A DNA stretch of 64,000 bases from Clostridia bacterium. GTDB lineage: Bacteria; Bacillota; Clostridia; Acetivibrionales; DSM-2933. Positions within the stretch are counted from its first letter, which is position 1, and every line of letters starts with the position of its first letter. The position numbers were made by a program, and so were the translations under genes. This document shows positions 1 to 12,000 of this stretch, piece by piece. The notes under the pieces were generated by a model, which made no database searches, was not told the DNA's origin, and saw only the letters and a program-made list of their open reading frames with translations. The stretch spans positions 1 through 64,000 of the forward strand of contig JAOAEJ010000023.1 in assembly GCA_026416815.1 (NCBI GenBank). The letters are read 5' to 3'.

Positions 1-3000
1 GGTTTTATAGAAGGTGTAGATGAATTTGACCCGCTGTTTTTCAATATTTCACCTCGTGAAGCGGAAATTATGGATCCTCAAGAGCGTTTGTTTTTAGAAT
101 GTGTTTTCGAAACCTTGGAAGATGCGGGATATACCAGGGAAACCCTCAGTCGGTACCGGGGCTCCGGTATGGAAGGAAATGTAGGGGTTTATGTAGGAGT
201 GATGTATGAGGAGTATCAGCTCTACGGAGCCCAGGAGCAGATTATGGGCAGGCCGGTTGCTCTTGGCGGAAGTCCGGCGTCTATAGCCAACAGGGTGTCA
301 TATTTCTGCAACTTTCATGGACCCAGCATGGCTGTGGATACCATGTGCTCCTCATCCCTGACTGCCATTCATTTGGCTTGCCAAAGCTTGCAGCAAGGAA
401 GATGTAAGCTTGCTATTGCAGGAGGAGTCAACGTTTCAATTCACCCCAACAAATATCTGATGCTGGGGCAGGGCAAGTTTGTATCGAGCAAGGGGCGCTG
501 TGAAAGCTTCGGAGAAGGGGGCGACGGCTATGTTCCCGGAGAAGGCGTAGGTGCCATTTTACTCAAACCCATGTCAATGGCCATTTCCGACGGGGACAAC
601 ATTTATGGAATAATCAAGGGGACTGCCATAAATCACGGCGGAAAAACAAACGGGTACTCGGTTCCCAACCTGAATGCTCAGGCTGGTGTCATAGGGGAAG
701 CATTAAAAGAGGCGGGAATTGACCCCAGAACCATAAGCTATATAGAAGCTCATGGTACCGGGACTTCTCTGGGGGATCCCATTGAAATTGCGGGCTTGAC
801 CAAAGCCTTTCAGGAGTACACCAAAGACAAGCAATTCTGTGCAATAGGTTCTGCAAAGTCCAATATTGGCCATTGCGAAAGCGCAGCAGGTATTGCGGGG
901 GTGACTAAAGTGCTGCTTCAGCTCAAACACCGACAGCTGGTGCCTTCACTGCATTCCGAGATATTGAATCCCAATATTGATTTTAGCAATACACCGTTTG
1001 CAGTACAGAGGGAGCTTGTAGAATGGAAACGGCCTGTGGTTGAGATTGACGGCAAAGTCAGGGAATATCCGAGAAGGGCCGGTATATCATCCTTCGGTGC
1101 AGGGGGGTCCAATGCTCATATACTGATTGAGGAATATACTTCCAAAGATTTGGAGAAAACCCCAATTGCCACCCATACTCAGAACACGGCTATTGTCGTG
1201 TTGTCGGCAAAGAATGAAGAACGGTTAGAAGAGCAGGTACAAAGGTTGGTTACTGCAATCAGGGGGGGGCAGTTTACTGATGCAGATCTGCCGCATATGG
1301 CTTACACGCTTCAGGTGGGACGCGAAGCCATGGAAGAGCGTCTTGCTGTAACCGCAGATTCTATCAAGGAGCTGGAGGAAAAATTAGAGAATTATATCTG
1401 TGGCGGTAAAAGCATGGAAGGATTGTACCGTGGACAGGTAAAACGAAATAAGGATACTTTGTCTGTTTTTAATGCGGATGAAGACCTGCAAAAGGCGGTT
1501 AATGCATGGATAGCAAAGGGGAAATATGCCAAACTTATTGAACTTTGGGTCAATGGTGTGATTTTTGATTGGAACAGGCTGTACGGGGAAACTAAACCCC
1601 TCCGAATTAGTCTGCCCACATATTCTTTTGCCAGAGAACGCTACTGGATGCCTGAAAACAAGGTGCAATCAGCAGTCGGCACTGCAACCGTTATAAACGA
1701 AATTCACCCGCTGCTGCACCAAAACACCTCCAACTTTTCAGAGCAGCGGTTTACATCCATATTTACCGGGCAGGAGTTTTTCCTGTCGGATCACATTGTG
1801 AAGGGACACCTGATATTACCTGGGGTGGCTTATCTTGAAATGATCCGGGCTGCAGTAGATAAATCAATAGATGGTTTTGAGGCAAATCAGACAGGGATGC
1901 TCCTCAAAAATGTGGTATGGGTACGCCCCATCACCGTAGGAGATCAACCGATCAAGGTACATGTGGGACTCTTACCAGGAGATGGTAGAGAGATTACTTG
2001 TGAAATATACATCGAGACAGATAATGCTGGTACCGAGCCTGTGGTGCACAGCCGGGGAAGTGCGGTGCTGATTCCGGAGGCAGAAGCACCGGTTTTGGAT
2101 TTATCCGACTTGCAAACCCGATGCAGTAGGGGAACCCTATCATCCGGTCAATGCTATGAGTTTTTTAAGTCCGCCGGTCTCGAATATGGTCTAGGATACA
2201 GGGGTATTGAAAAAGTACATATCGGAACAGATCAAGTGTTGGCAAAGCTTTCCCTGCCATCTTCGGTTTCCAATACCCAAAGCCGGTTTGTTCTTCATCC
2301 AAGTTTGATGGATGCAGCCATTCAGGCGTCAATCGGTTTAATGATGACCCATGTAGATAACGGCAGTAAAGCTGCTGTAAAACCGGCTCTGCCTTTTGCC
2401 CTGGAAGAGCTGGAGATTTTGGGAGGGTGCACCTCCTCCATGTGGTCACTGGTGAGACCTTGCCCCGGAAACAAAGCCGGGGATCAAATACAGAAGCTTG
2501 ATATCGATTTGCTTGATGAGGAAGGCAAGGTCCGTGTACGGTTGAAGGGACTTTCATTGCGGATTCTGGAAGATAAAGCCGATTCGGTAGGAACGACGGA
2601 AAGTACAGGAACATTAATGCTTCATCCTTGCTGGAAGGAAGAAGTTATTATATCTAAAGCCACCGCCCCCGAATATGTTCAGCATATTGTCATGCTCTGC
2701 GAAAACGTTGGGATTTCGGTGGACAGTATGGAACCCCTCATGAACCATGTGCACTTTATCACTCTTGAGTCGGAACAGAGAGACATAGAGAAGCAGTTCA
2801 GTGATTATGCTGTGCAAGCATTTGAAGAACTTCAGGGCATACTTAAGGACAGGCCTTCAGGCAATGTATTGATCCAGATGGTAGTATCCGCACGGGAGGA
2901 ACGCCAGCTCTTCTCAGGACTCTCTGCATTATTGAAAACAGCACAATTGGAGAATCCCAAACTTATGGGACAGCTGATCGAAATAGAAACAGATGCAGAT

Positions 3001-6000
3001 TGGCAAAGGATAAGGCAGATACTGAAAGAGAACAGCCAAAGTCCTACCAGCAGCCATGTCAGGTACAGGGATGGCAAACGGTATGTGGCCGGTTGGAGCG
3101 AAGTTGAAGCTTCACAGGAAGCGGAGCATATTCCTTGGAAAGACCGGGGTATCTATTTAATCACTGGAGGAGCCGGAGGGCTGGGACTCATTTTTGCGAA
3201 AGAAATTGCGGATAAGGTCAAGAACGCAACCCTTGTTCTCACGGGAAGATCTTTACTTAATGAGGATAAAGAAGCCGTGTTGAAGGAACTGGAAGCCTTA
3301 TGCGCTAAGGTTGAGTACAAGCAAGTGGATGTCACTCATAGTACGGCGGTAGACCTCTTGGTTCAAAGCATACTGGAGGAATACGGCGGCCTTGACGGTA
3401 TCATTCATAGTGCCGGAATAACCCGGGACAACTTCATTATTAAAAAGACAAGAGAAGAGCTGCTGGAAGTCCTGGCACCAAAGGTCACTGGACTGGTAAA
3501 TATGGATAAGGCAAGTAAGGACCTACCCCTTGACTTTTTCATTCTCTTTTCCTCAATGTCAGGAAGCCTGGGCAATGTAGGCCAGGCAGACTATGCAGCC
3601 GCCAACGCCTTTATGGACGTATACGCAAAGTATCGCAGCACCATGGTGGCATTGAAAAAACGGCAAGGTCAGACGTTATCGATCAATTGGCCTCTTTGGA
3701 AAGAGGGAGGCATGCACATTAGCGAAGAAAATGAAAAGATAATGAGGCAAAAGACAGGTATGACTGCAATGCAGACAGTAACAGGTATCAGGGCGTTGTA
3801 CCGGGGACTGGCCAGTGAAAAAGAACAAGTCATGGTAATGGAAGGTAATGTTGTTCAAATGGGGAAAAATTTGACTTCGGAGGCTGCATACGATGTTTTA
3901 CATTCCGAGAAAGCTTCAAAGGATTCCAATATGGTAGCAGGGAGTGGTACAGAAAGCCTGATGGACAAAGTACAGGCAGATTTAATGCAAATGGTATCTA
4001 AAGCTCTCAAGGTTAAACTCAATGATATTGAGCCGGATACCGAACTTAATGAGTACGGATTTGATTCCATCACGTTTACCGAATTTGCCAATAAACTTAA
4101 TGACCAATACAAACTCGATTTAACCCCCACAATATTTTTTGAATATACAACCCTCCACAGTCTTGTGAAGCATTTAGTAGAAGAATACCGGTCTGCGTTT
4201 GCATTGAAATTTGATGAGCCTCAAAGGACTGAGGTTCGGGTGTCAGCGGTGGAAGGCAATGGGCAAGAACCGGCAGAAGTGAGCCTGCCCTCCATAAAAA
4301 GCAGCTCCCGTTTCCGTCAGTCAATGGTTCTAAACAGGTCCGAAACCCGGACAACTGGTCCTGAACCAATTGCAATTATCGGAATGAGCGGTAGATTCCC
4401 AATGGCTGAAGATATAAACCAATTTTGGCAGCAACTACTGGGAGAGAAGGATTGTATTACCGAAATTCCTAAAAACCGTTGGGATTGGAGAGCATATTAC
4501 GGCGATCCTTCAAAAGAAGCAAATAAAACAAATATTAAATGGGGCGGATTTATTGACGGAGTTGATGAGTTTGACCCGATGTTCTTCGGTATTTCCCCAA
4601 GGGAAGCCGAACTTATGGACCCTCAGCAGCGCCTATTGATGGTTTATGCCTGGAAAGCAATTGAAGATGCAGGTTATTCTCCACAAAGTCTCTCCGGAAC
4701 AAAAACGGGAATTTTCGTAGGGACTGCGGGTAGCGGTTATAGCGGACTGGTTTCCAGGGCCAATATAGCAATTGAAGGTTATTCTTCCACCGGGATGGTT
4801 CCTTCGGTAGGACCAAACCGCATGAGTTATTTCCTAAATATCCACGGACCCAGTGAGCCTATTGAAACTGCATGTTCCAGTTCGTTGGTCGCCATTCACC
4901 GGGCAGTGGGTGCCATTGAAGACGGAAGCTGTGATATGGCCATCATTGGTGGAGTTAATACGATAGTGACTCCGGACGCTCATATCAGCTTCAGTAAAGC
5001 CAGTATGCTGTGCGAGGACGGGCGGTGTAAAACCTTTTCGAATCAGGCCAATGGTTATGTTCGAGGCGAAGGTGTAGGAATGCTCTTCCTGAAAAAGCTT
5101 AAGGATGCAGAAAAAGCAGGAGATCATATTTATGGAGTAATCCGGAGCACAAGCGAAAACCACGGAGGCCGTGCTAACTCTCTGACGGCGCCAAACCCAA
5201 AGGCACAGGCTGAATTGTTGAAAACTGCTTATACCAAAGCCGGTATAGATCCAAGGACTGTCAGTTATATTGAGGCCCACGGCACAGGCACCGAGCTTGG
5301 TGATCCCATTGAAATCAACGCTCTGAAGACAGCTTTCAAAGAGCTGTACCAGACTACCGGAAATCCGCAGATCACAAGCGTGCATTGTGGATTGGGCTCA
5401 GTGAAGAGCAATATCGGCCATTTGGAACTTGCTGCGGGAATCGCAGGAGTGATCAAGGTCTTATTGCAGCTCAAACACAAAACTCTGGTCAAAAGCCTTC
5501 ACTGCGATACTGTAAATCCATATATCCAGCTTAAAGACAGTCCGTTTTATATAGTTCAGAAAACAAAGGAATGGAGCAGCTTAAAAGATGATCAAGGAAA
5601 AAACATTCCCCGTCGGGCCGGCGTGAGTTCCTTCGGGTTCGGGGGCGTTAACGCCCATGTGGTCATTGAAGAGTATGTTGCCGGGGAGCAAATAACGGTA
5701 CCAGTAGCAGTCAATACTCAGGACCCTGCTATTATCGTGCTTTCGGCCAGGGATGAAGCACAACTCAAGGGGCAGGTAGAGCAGTTACTGTCTGCTATAA
5801 AAGAGCAGCAGTTTTCCGACTTAAGCCTGACTCAAATAGCCTATACCCTCCAGGTAGGACGTGATGCTATGGAAGAACGATTGGCTGTGGTTGTAGAATC
5901 CATAGAACAGCTTCAGGAAAAACTTAAGGCTTTTCTAGATGGCCAAAGTGGTATCGAGAATCTGTATAGAGGACAGGTAAAACGTGATAAAGGGACACTG

Positions 6001-9000
6001 GCTATTTTTACAGCCGACGAAGAATTACGGGAAGTTATTAATAAATGGATTCAAGGTAGGAAATTTGCCAAACTTATCGAGCTTTGGGTTAAGGGGCTGT
6101 TTTTTGACTGGAATAAGCTTTATGGAAGTATTAAACCTCGCAGAATCAGTCTTCCCACATATCCTTTCGGAAGGGATCGATATTGGATACCTGAAAAGAG
6201 TGTTAAGCCTGCAGATATCCCGCACTCAATTCATCCTTTGCTGAATCAAAACACATCAGACCTTTTGGAGCAGCGGTTTACATCCACATTTACCGGAACA
6301 GAGTTTTTTCTGGAGAATCATGTTGTAAAGGGGCAAAGGGTTTTGCCGGGGGTGGCTTATCTCGAAATGGCCCGAGAGGCAGTGGAACGGGCAGCGGGGG
6401 CACAAAAAGGCTCCGGAAGGGTAAGGCTCAAAAATGTAGTATGGACTCAACCCGCTGTTGTAGAAAAAAATCCGGTACAGATGCATATCGGACTTTTCCC
6501 GGAAGACAATGGGGAGATTGCATATGAAATTTACAGCCAGTCGGAAAATACCGGTGTGGAGACGGTAGTGCACGGTCGAGGCAGTGCAGTGATGAGTCCA
6601 GCGTCGGAAGCGCCATATTTGGATTTATCCGCCTTACAAGAGCTTTGCAGCCGGAGTACCCTTTCAGCCAACCAGTGCTACGAGGCTTTTCAGACTATGG
6701 GGCTCGAATATGGCCCGGGATTCCGCGGAATTGAGAAAGTAAACGTGGGTTCCGGACAAGTGCTGGCGAAGCTGACATTGCCTGACTATATTTGGGGTAC
6801 TGAAAAACGGTACACGCTGCATCCGGGTATAATGGATGCTGCCTTGCAGGCTTCAATCGGATTGGTGATAGCCGCCGGAGATACTCTTGAAAAAGCTTAT
6901 CTTAATCCAACTGTGCCTTTTGCCCTGCAAGAGCTTGAGTTTTTTGATGGTTGCAATCCTGCCATGTGGGCCTTGGTCCGGTTTAGTGGCGGCAGTAAAG
7001 CCGGGGACAAGATACAAAAGCTTGATATTGATTTGTGTGATGAACAAGGTAAGGTTTGTGTGAGACTGAAGGGACTTTCATCTAGAGTGCTGGAGGGAGA
7101 AGCCGATTCTAAGGGAATAGGGATACGGGAGAAACTGAAAGAAGATAGCGTGGCTTCTACAGGCAAGCATGACGGGTACCGGGACGGCGAACGATATGCA
7201 GCCGACTGCAGCCAGGCTGAAGCTTCTCAAGAAGCAGTGGGTATTCCCGCTACCGGAGCAGAGGGCCAGGCGCCGATGGCCATTGCAAGAGATTTGATCC
7301 GGGAAAAAGCCGAAAACTACTTCAAAAAGCTGTTATCATCGGCTATCAAGCTGCCGGTAAACCGCATCGAAGCTGATGCTCCTATGGAGAAATATGGCAT
7401 AGATTCCTTTATGGTCATACAATTGACGAGCCAATTAGAAAAAATATTCGGTTCGCTGCCCAAAACACTATTCTTTGAATACCAAAACATTAGGGATTTA
7501 ACCGGATACTTTATTGAAAGGTATACGGATAGACTGAAAGGCCTGCTGGGAATAGGCGAAAAAGCGGCAGACGCCGGCAATACCGGACATACTGCTGCTG
7601 TAACAGGAACTGAACCTGTAAAAGCGCTTTTAGGTAACCGAAGGCAGAGGCGTTTTGCCTTCCGGAGTACAGAATCCCGGGAAGAAAAAGAGGCGGTTGA
7701 TATAGCTATCATTGGCATCTCGGGACGCTATCCTAAGGCGGGGAATATACAGGAATACTGGCGTAATCTGAAGGAAGGGAAGGATTGTATTACGGAAATC
7801 CCCAAAAGCCGTTGGGACTACAGACTATACTTCGATGAAGACAGGACAAAGCCCGGGAAAACCTATAGCAAGTGGGGAGGCTTTATAGATGGTGTGGATC
7901 AATTCGACCCGCTGTTTTTCAATATATCACCTCGTGAAGCGGAAATTTTGGATCCTCAGGAACGTTTATTTTTACAGTGTGTCTACGAAACATTGGAAGA
8001 TGCGGGATATACAAGAGAAACTCTAGGACGGTACCGGAGCTCCGGCATCGAAGGCAATGTGGGAGTTTATGTAGGGGTGATGTATGAGGAATACCAGCTC
8101 TACGGGGCTCAGGAACAGATTATGGGCAGGCCGGTTGCTCTTGCAGGGAATCCGTCATCCATTGCCAACAGGGTATCATATTTTTGCAACTTCCACGGCC
8201 CCAGTATGGCTGTGGATACCATGTGTTCTTCGTCCCTAACGGCCATTTATCTAGCCTGCCAGAGCTTGCAGCAAGGAGGATGCGAGCTTGCTGTTGCTGG
8301 AGGAGTCAATGTTTCAATTCACCCCAACAAATACTTGATGCTGGGACAGGGCAAGTTTATATCAAGCAAGGGGCACTGCGAAAGCTTCGGAGAAGGGGGC
8401 GACGGCTACGTGCCGGGAGAAGGTGTAGGGGCAGTTTTACTAAAACCTTTAGCCAAGGCTATTGCCGATGGGGATAACATTTATGGAGTAATCAAAGGGA
8501 CTGCCATCAACCATGGCGGAAAAACAAACGGATATTCGGTTCCAAACCCCAATGCCCAGGCAAATGTAATTGTACAAGCTTTTAAGAAAGCAGGTATTGA
8601 CCCGAGGACAGTCAGCTATATAGAAGCCCATGGGACCGGGACTTCCCTGGGGGATCCTATTGAAATTGCGGGCTTGACCAAAGCCTTCGGTGAATACACC
8701 AAAGACAAGCAGTTCTGTGCCATAGGTTCTGCTAAGTCTAATATAGGACATTGTGAAAGTGCTGCGGGTATTGCAGGGGTGACTAAAGTGTTGCTCCAGC
8801 TAAAACATAGACAGCTTGTGCCTTCACTGCATTCGGAGATATTAAATCCACACATTGATTTTATAAATACCCCGTTTGTAGTCCAGCAGGAACTTGCGGA
8901 ATGGAAACGGCCGGTGGTTGAGATAAACGGTGAAACCAGGGAATATCCGAGAAGGGCCGGGATTTCATCCTTCGGTGCAGGAGGTTCCAATGCTCATATC

Positions 9001-12000
9001 CTGATTGAGGAGTATATTCCCGAAAAAACATGGAGCTCCCAAACTACAGTCAATGCTCAGAGCCCGGCCATTATGGTGTTGTCGGCAAAGGATGAGGAAC
9101 GCTTGAAAGATCAGGTACAAAGGTTACTGGACGGAATCACGGAAGGGCAGTTCACTGATGCAGATCTGGCCAATATGGCTTACACGCTGCAGGTAGGGCG
9201 CGAAGCTATGGGGGAACGACTGGCTGTTTTGGCTGACTCTATAGACGGACTTGAGAAAAAACTGAAGAGTTTTGTAGAGGGGCAAGACCCTATTGAGGAT
9301 TTGTTCCGGGGGCAGGCTAAGCGTAAAAAAGAATCGCTGGGTGCTTTAGCCGATGATGAAAGTATGGAAAAAATTGTAGAGGATTGGATAAGCAAAAGTA
9401 AATATTCGAAACTTATAGAACTGTGGGTCAATGGCCTTAATTTTGATTGGGATAGTCTTTATAGGGGTACCAAAGCTAAGCGTATAAGTATGCCCACATA
9501 TCCTTTTGCCAGAGAGCGCTGTTGGTTGCCTAATATGGGGGTCCAAAACAGTAGCGTAAAAATAAGCCAGGCTTCTTCAGTCGAAACTCCTGATAGTATC
9601 GGCACATTAATGCTCTGCCCTTACTGGAAAGAGGAAGTTATCTCCATGGAGGCTGAAGCTCCTGACTATGCTCAACATCTGGTAATGCTCTGCCCAAATA
9701 TCGGGACTATACCGGAAAGCATGGAAAAACAAATGAACCGAATTCGTCTTAAGGTTCTCAGGTCAGAAGAGAAAGGCGTGGAGAAACAGTTCAGGGACTA
9801 TACCGTACAAGCCTTTGAAGAGATACGCGGCGTCTTAATGGACAAGTCTCGGGGTAAGGTGTTGATCCAGGTTGTAGTTTGCGGACAAGGGGAGCAAAGG
9901 CTCTTCACAGGACTTTCAGGAATTTTGAAAACAGCACAACTGGAGAATCCCAAACTCATCGGACAGTTGATAGAAATAGAACCGGGGGATGAACCGGAAA
10001 GAATATGGGAAATACTTAAGGAGAACAGCCGGAGCCCTATGGGTAATCACGTCAGGTACAGGGAAGGCAAAAGGTATGTGGTCGGCTGGAGCCAAATTGA
10101 AGCTTCACAGGAAGCTTCAGACATTCCGTGGAAGGATCGGGGCATTTATTTGATTACTGGAGGAGCTGGAGGACTGGGACTCATTTTTGCCAAAGAAATT
10201 GCGGATAAAGCTCGGGATACAGCAGTGATTCTCACAGGAAGATCTTCTCTCAACAAGGATAAGAAAGCCCGATTAAAAGAACTGGAAGCTCTGGGTGCCA
10301 GGGTTGACTACAGGCAAGTTGATGTCACCCGTAGGGAGGAGGTAAACCACCTGATTCAAAGCATCCGGGAGGAATTCGGTAGCCTTGACGGCATCATTCA
10401 CTGTGCGGGTGTAACCAGGGACAACTTCATACTTAAAAAGACAAAAGATGAACTGCTGGAAGTTCTTACACCAAAAGTGGAAGGACTGGTGAACCTTGAT
10501 GAAGCAAGTAGGGAGCTACCCCTTGACTTTTTCATACTCTTTTCATCAATGGCAGGAGTACTTGGCAATATCGGTCAGTCCGACTATGCAACTGCCAATG
10601 CTTTTATGGATGCCTATTCTCAATATCGAAGCAGTCTGGTCGCTACAAAACAACGCTATGGCCAGACTCTATCCATTAACTGGCCGCTATGGAAAGAAGG
10701 CGGAATGCACGTTGATGAACAAACCGAAGAGAAAATGCTGCAAGCCATAGGCATGATTGCAATGGATAATGCGTCGGGTATCCGGGCTATGTATCAGGGA
10801 TTTGCAGTGGGTGGCGAGCAGATCGCGGTAATAAAAGGGGATTTGCCTAGACTGAGGGAATATTTTACTGAAGCCAAGTCAAAGGTACCGGTGAGTCAGG
10901 TGGAAAAAACCAACCTGTCTACTTTACAGTCAGAGCCCGGCTTACTTAAAGAGAAGGTCTTACATCAGCTTAAAGTGCAATTTGGAGAGATTACCAAAGT
11001 AGATGTCGATAAGATTGATGGCGACGAATATTTGGAGAGCTATGGAATTGATTCGGTCATGATTGCTCAGCTAAACCAAAAACTGGAGGATGTCTTTGGG
11101 GAGCTGCCCAAAACCATATTCTTTGAATACAAGAGCCTCAGCGCATTAACAGAATATTTAATCGAATTATATCCAAAAGAGTGTATTAAGTGGACCGGGT
11201 TCGGAAATCCTCAGCTGCCGGCAAAGTCGGAGGTGTACGCAGCAGCTGAGCGCCGCCAGGATGAATATCCTGTGACGGCATCGTTGAAAGCAGAAAAGAA
11301 ACCGGAAAATAGTTATACCGTCATATCCGGAAACAATGAAAATCAGGAACCTATGGCTATTATCGGCGTGAGTGGGCATTATCCGTTGGCGAAAAACCCG
11401 CAAGAGTTTTGGGGGAATCTGATAGAAAGTAAAAAATGCATTAGAGAAATACCTGGGGAACGTTGGGATTGGAAGGAAAACTATGAAACGGATCCGGAGC
11501 TGGCTGTGGAAAATGGTAAAAGCTATTGCAATCGTGGCGCATTCCTGGACGATTTTTCGAAATTTGATCCCTTGTTTTTTAATATTTCACCTGCAGATGC
11601 TTTTTCAATTGATCCACATGAGCGGTTATTCCTGGAAACTTGCTGGGAAGCCGTCGAAGATGCGGGATATTGTCCGCAGTTTATACAGGAAAAATATCAG
11701 GGAGAGGTAGGAGTTTTTGTAGGAGTTACCAAGTCAGGGTTCAACCTTTATAAAATAAACAGCAGTGACAAAGGTATACCTTATTATCCCAGAACCTCTT
11801 TTAGCTCTATAGCCAATAGGGTTTCCTACTGTTTAAACCTTACAGGCCCCAGCCTGGCCATTGATACCATGTGTTCTTCAGCCGTTGTTGCAATACATGA
11901 GGCTTGTGAACACATAAGGCGTGGGGAGTGTGAACTTGCCTTAGCCGGAGGAGTTAATTTATACCTGCATCCGACAAACTATAAGGAGTTGTGCCAGGCA

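Noticed and set aside
2165-2614. 149-codon minus-strand frame inside the PKS
   Set aside because: It lies wholly antisense to the DH1 region, has no RBS and no recognisable protein sequence. The same holds for other long antisense frames in the PKS, NRPS and clpC genes.
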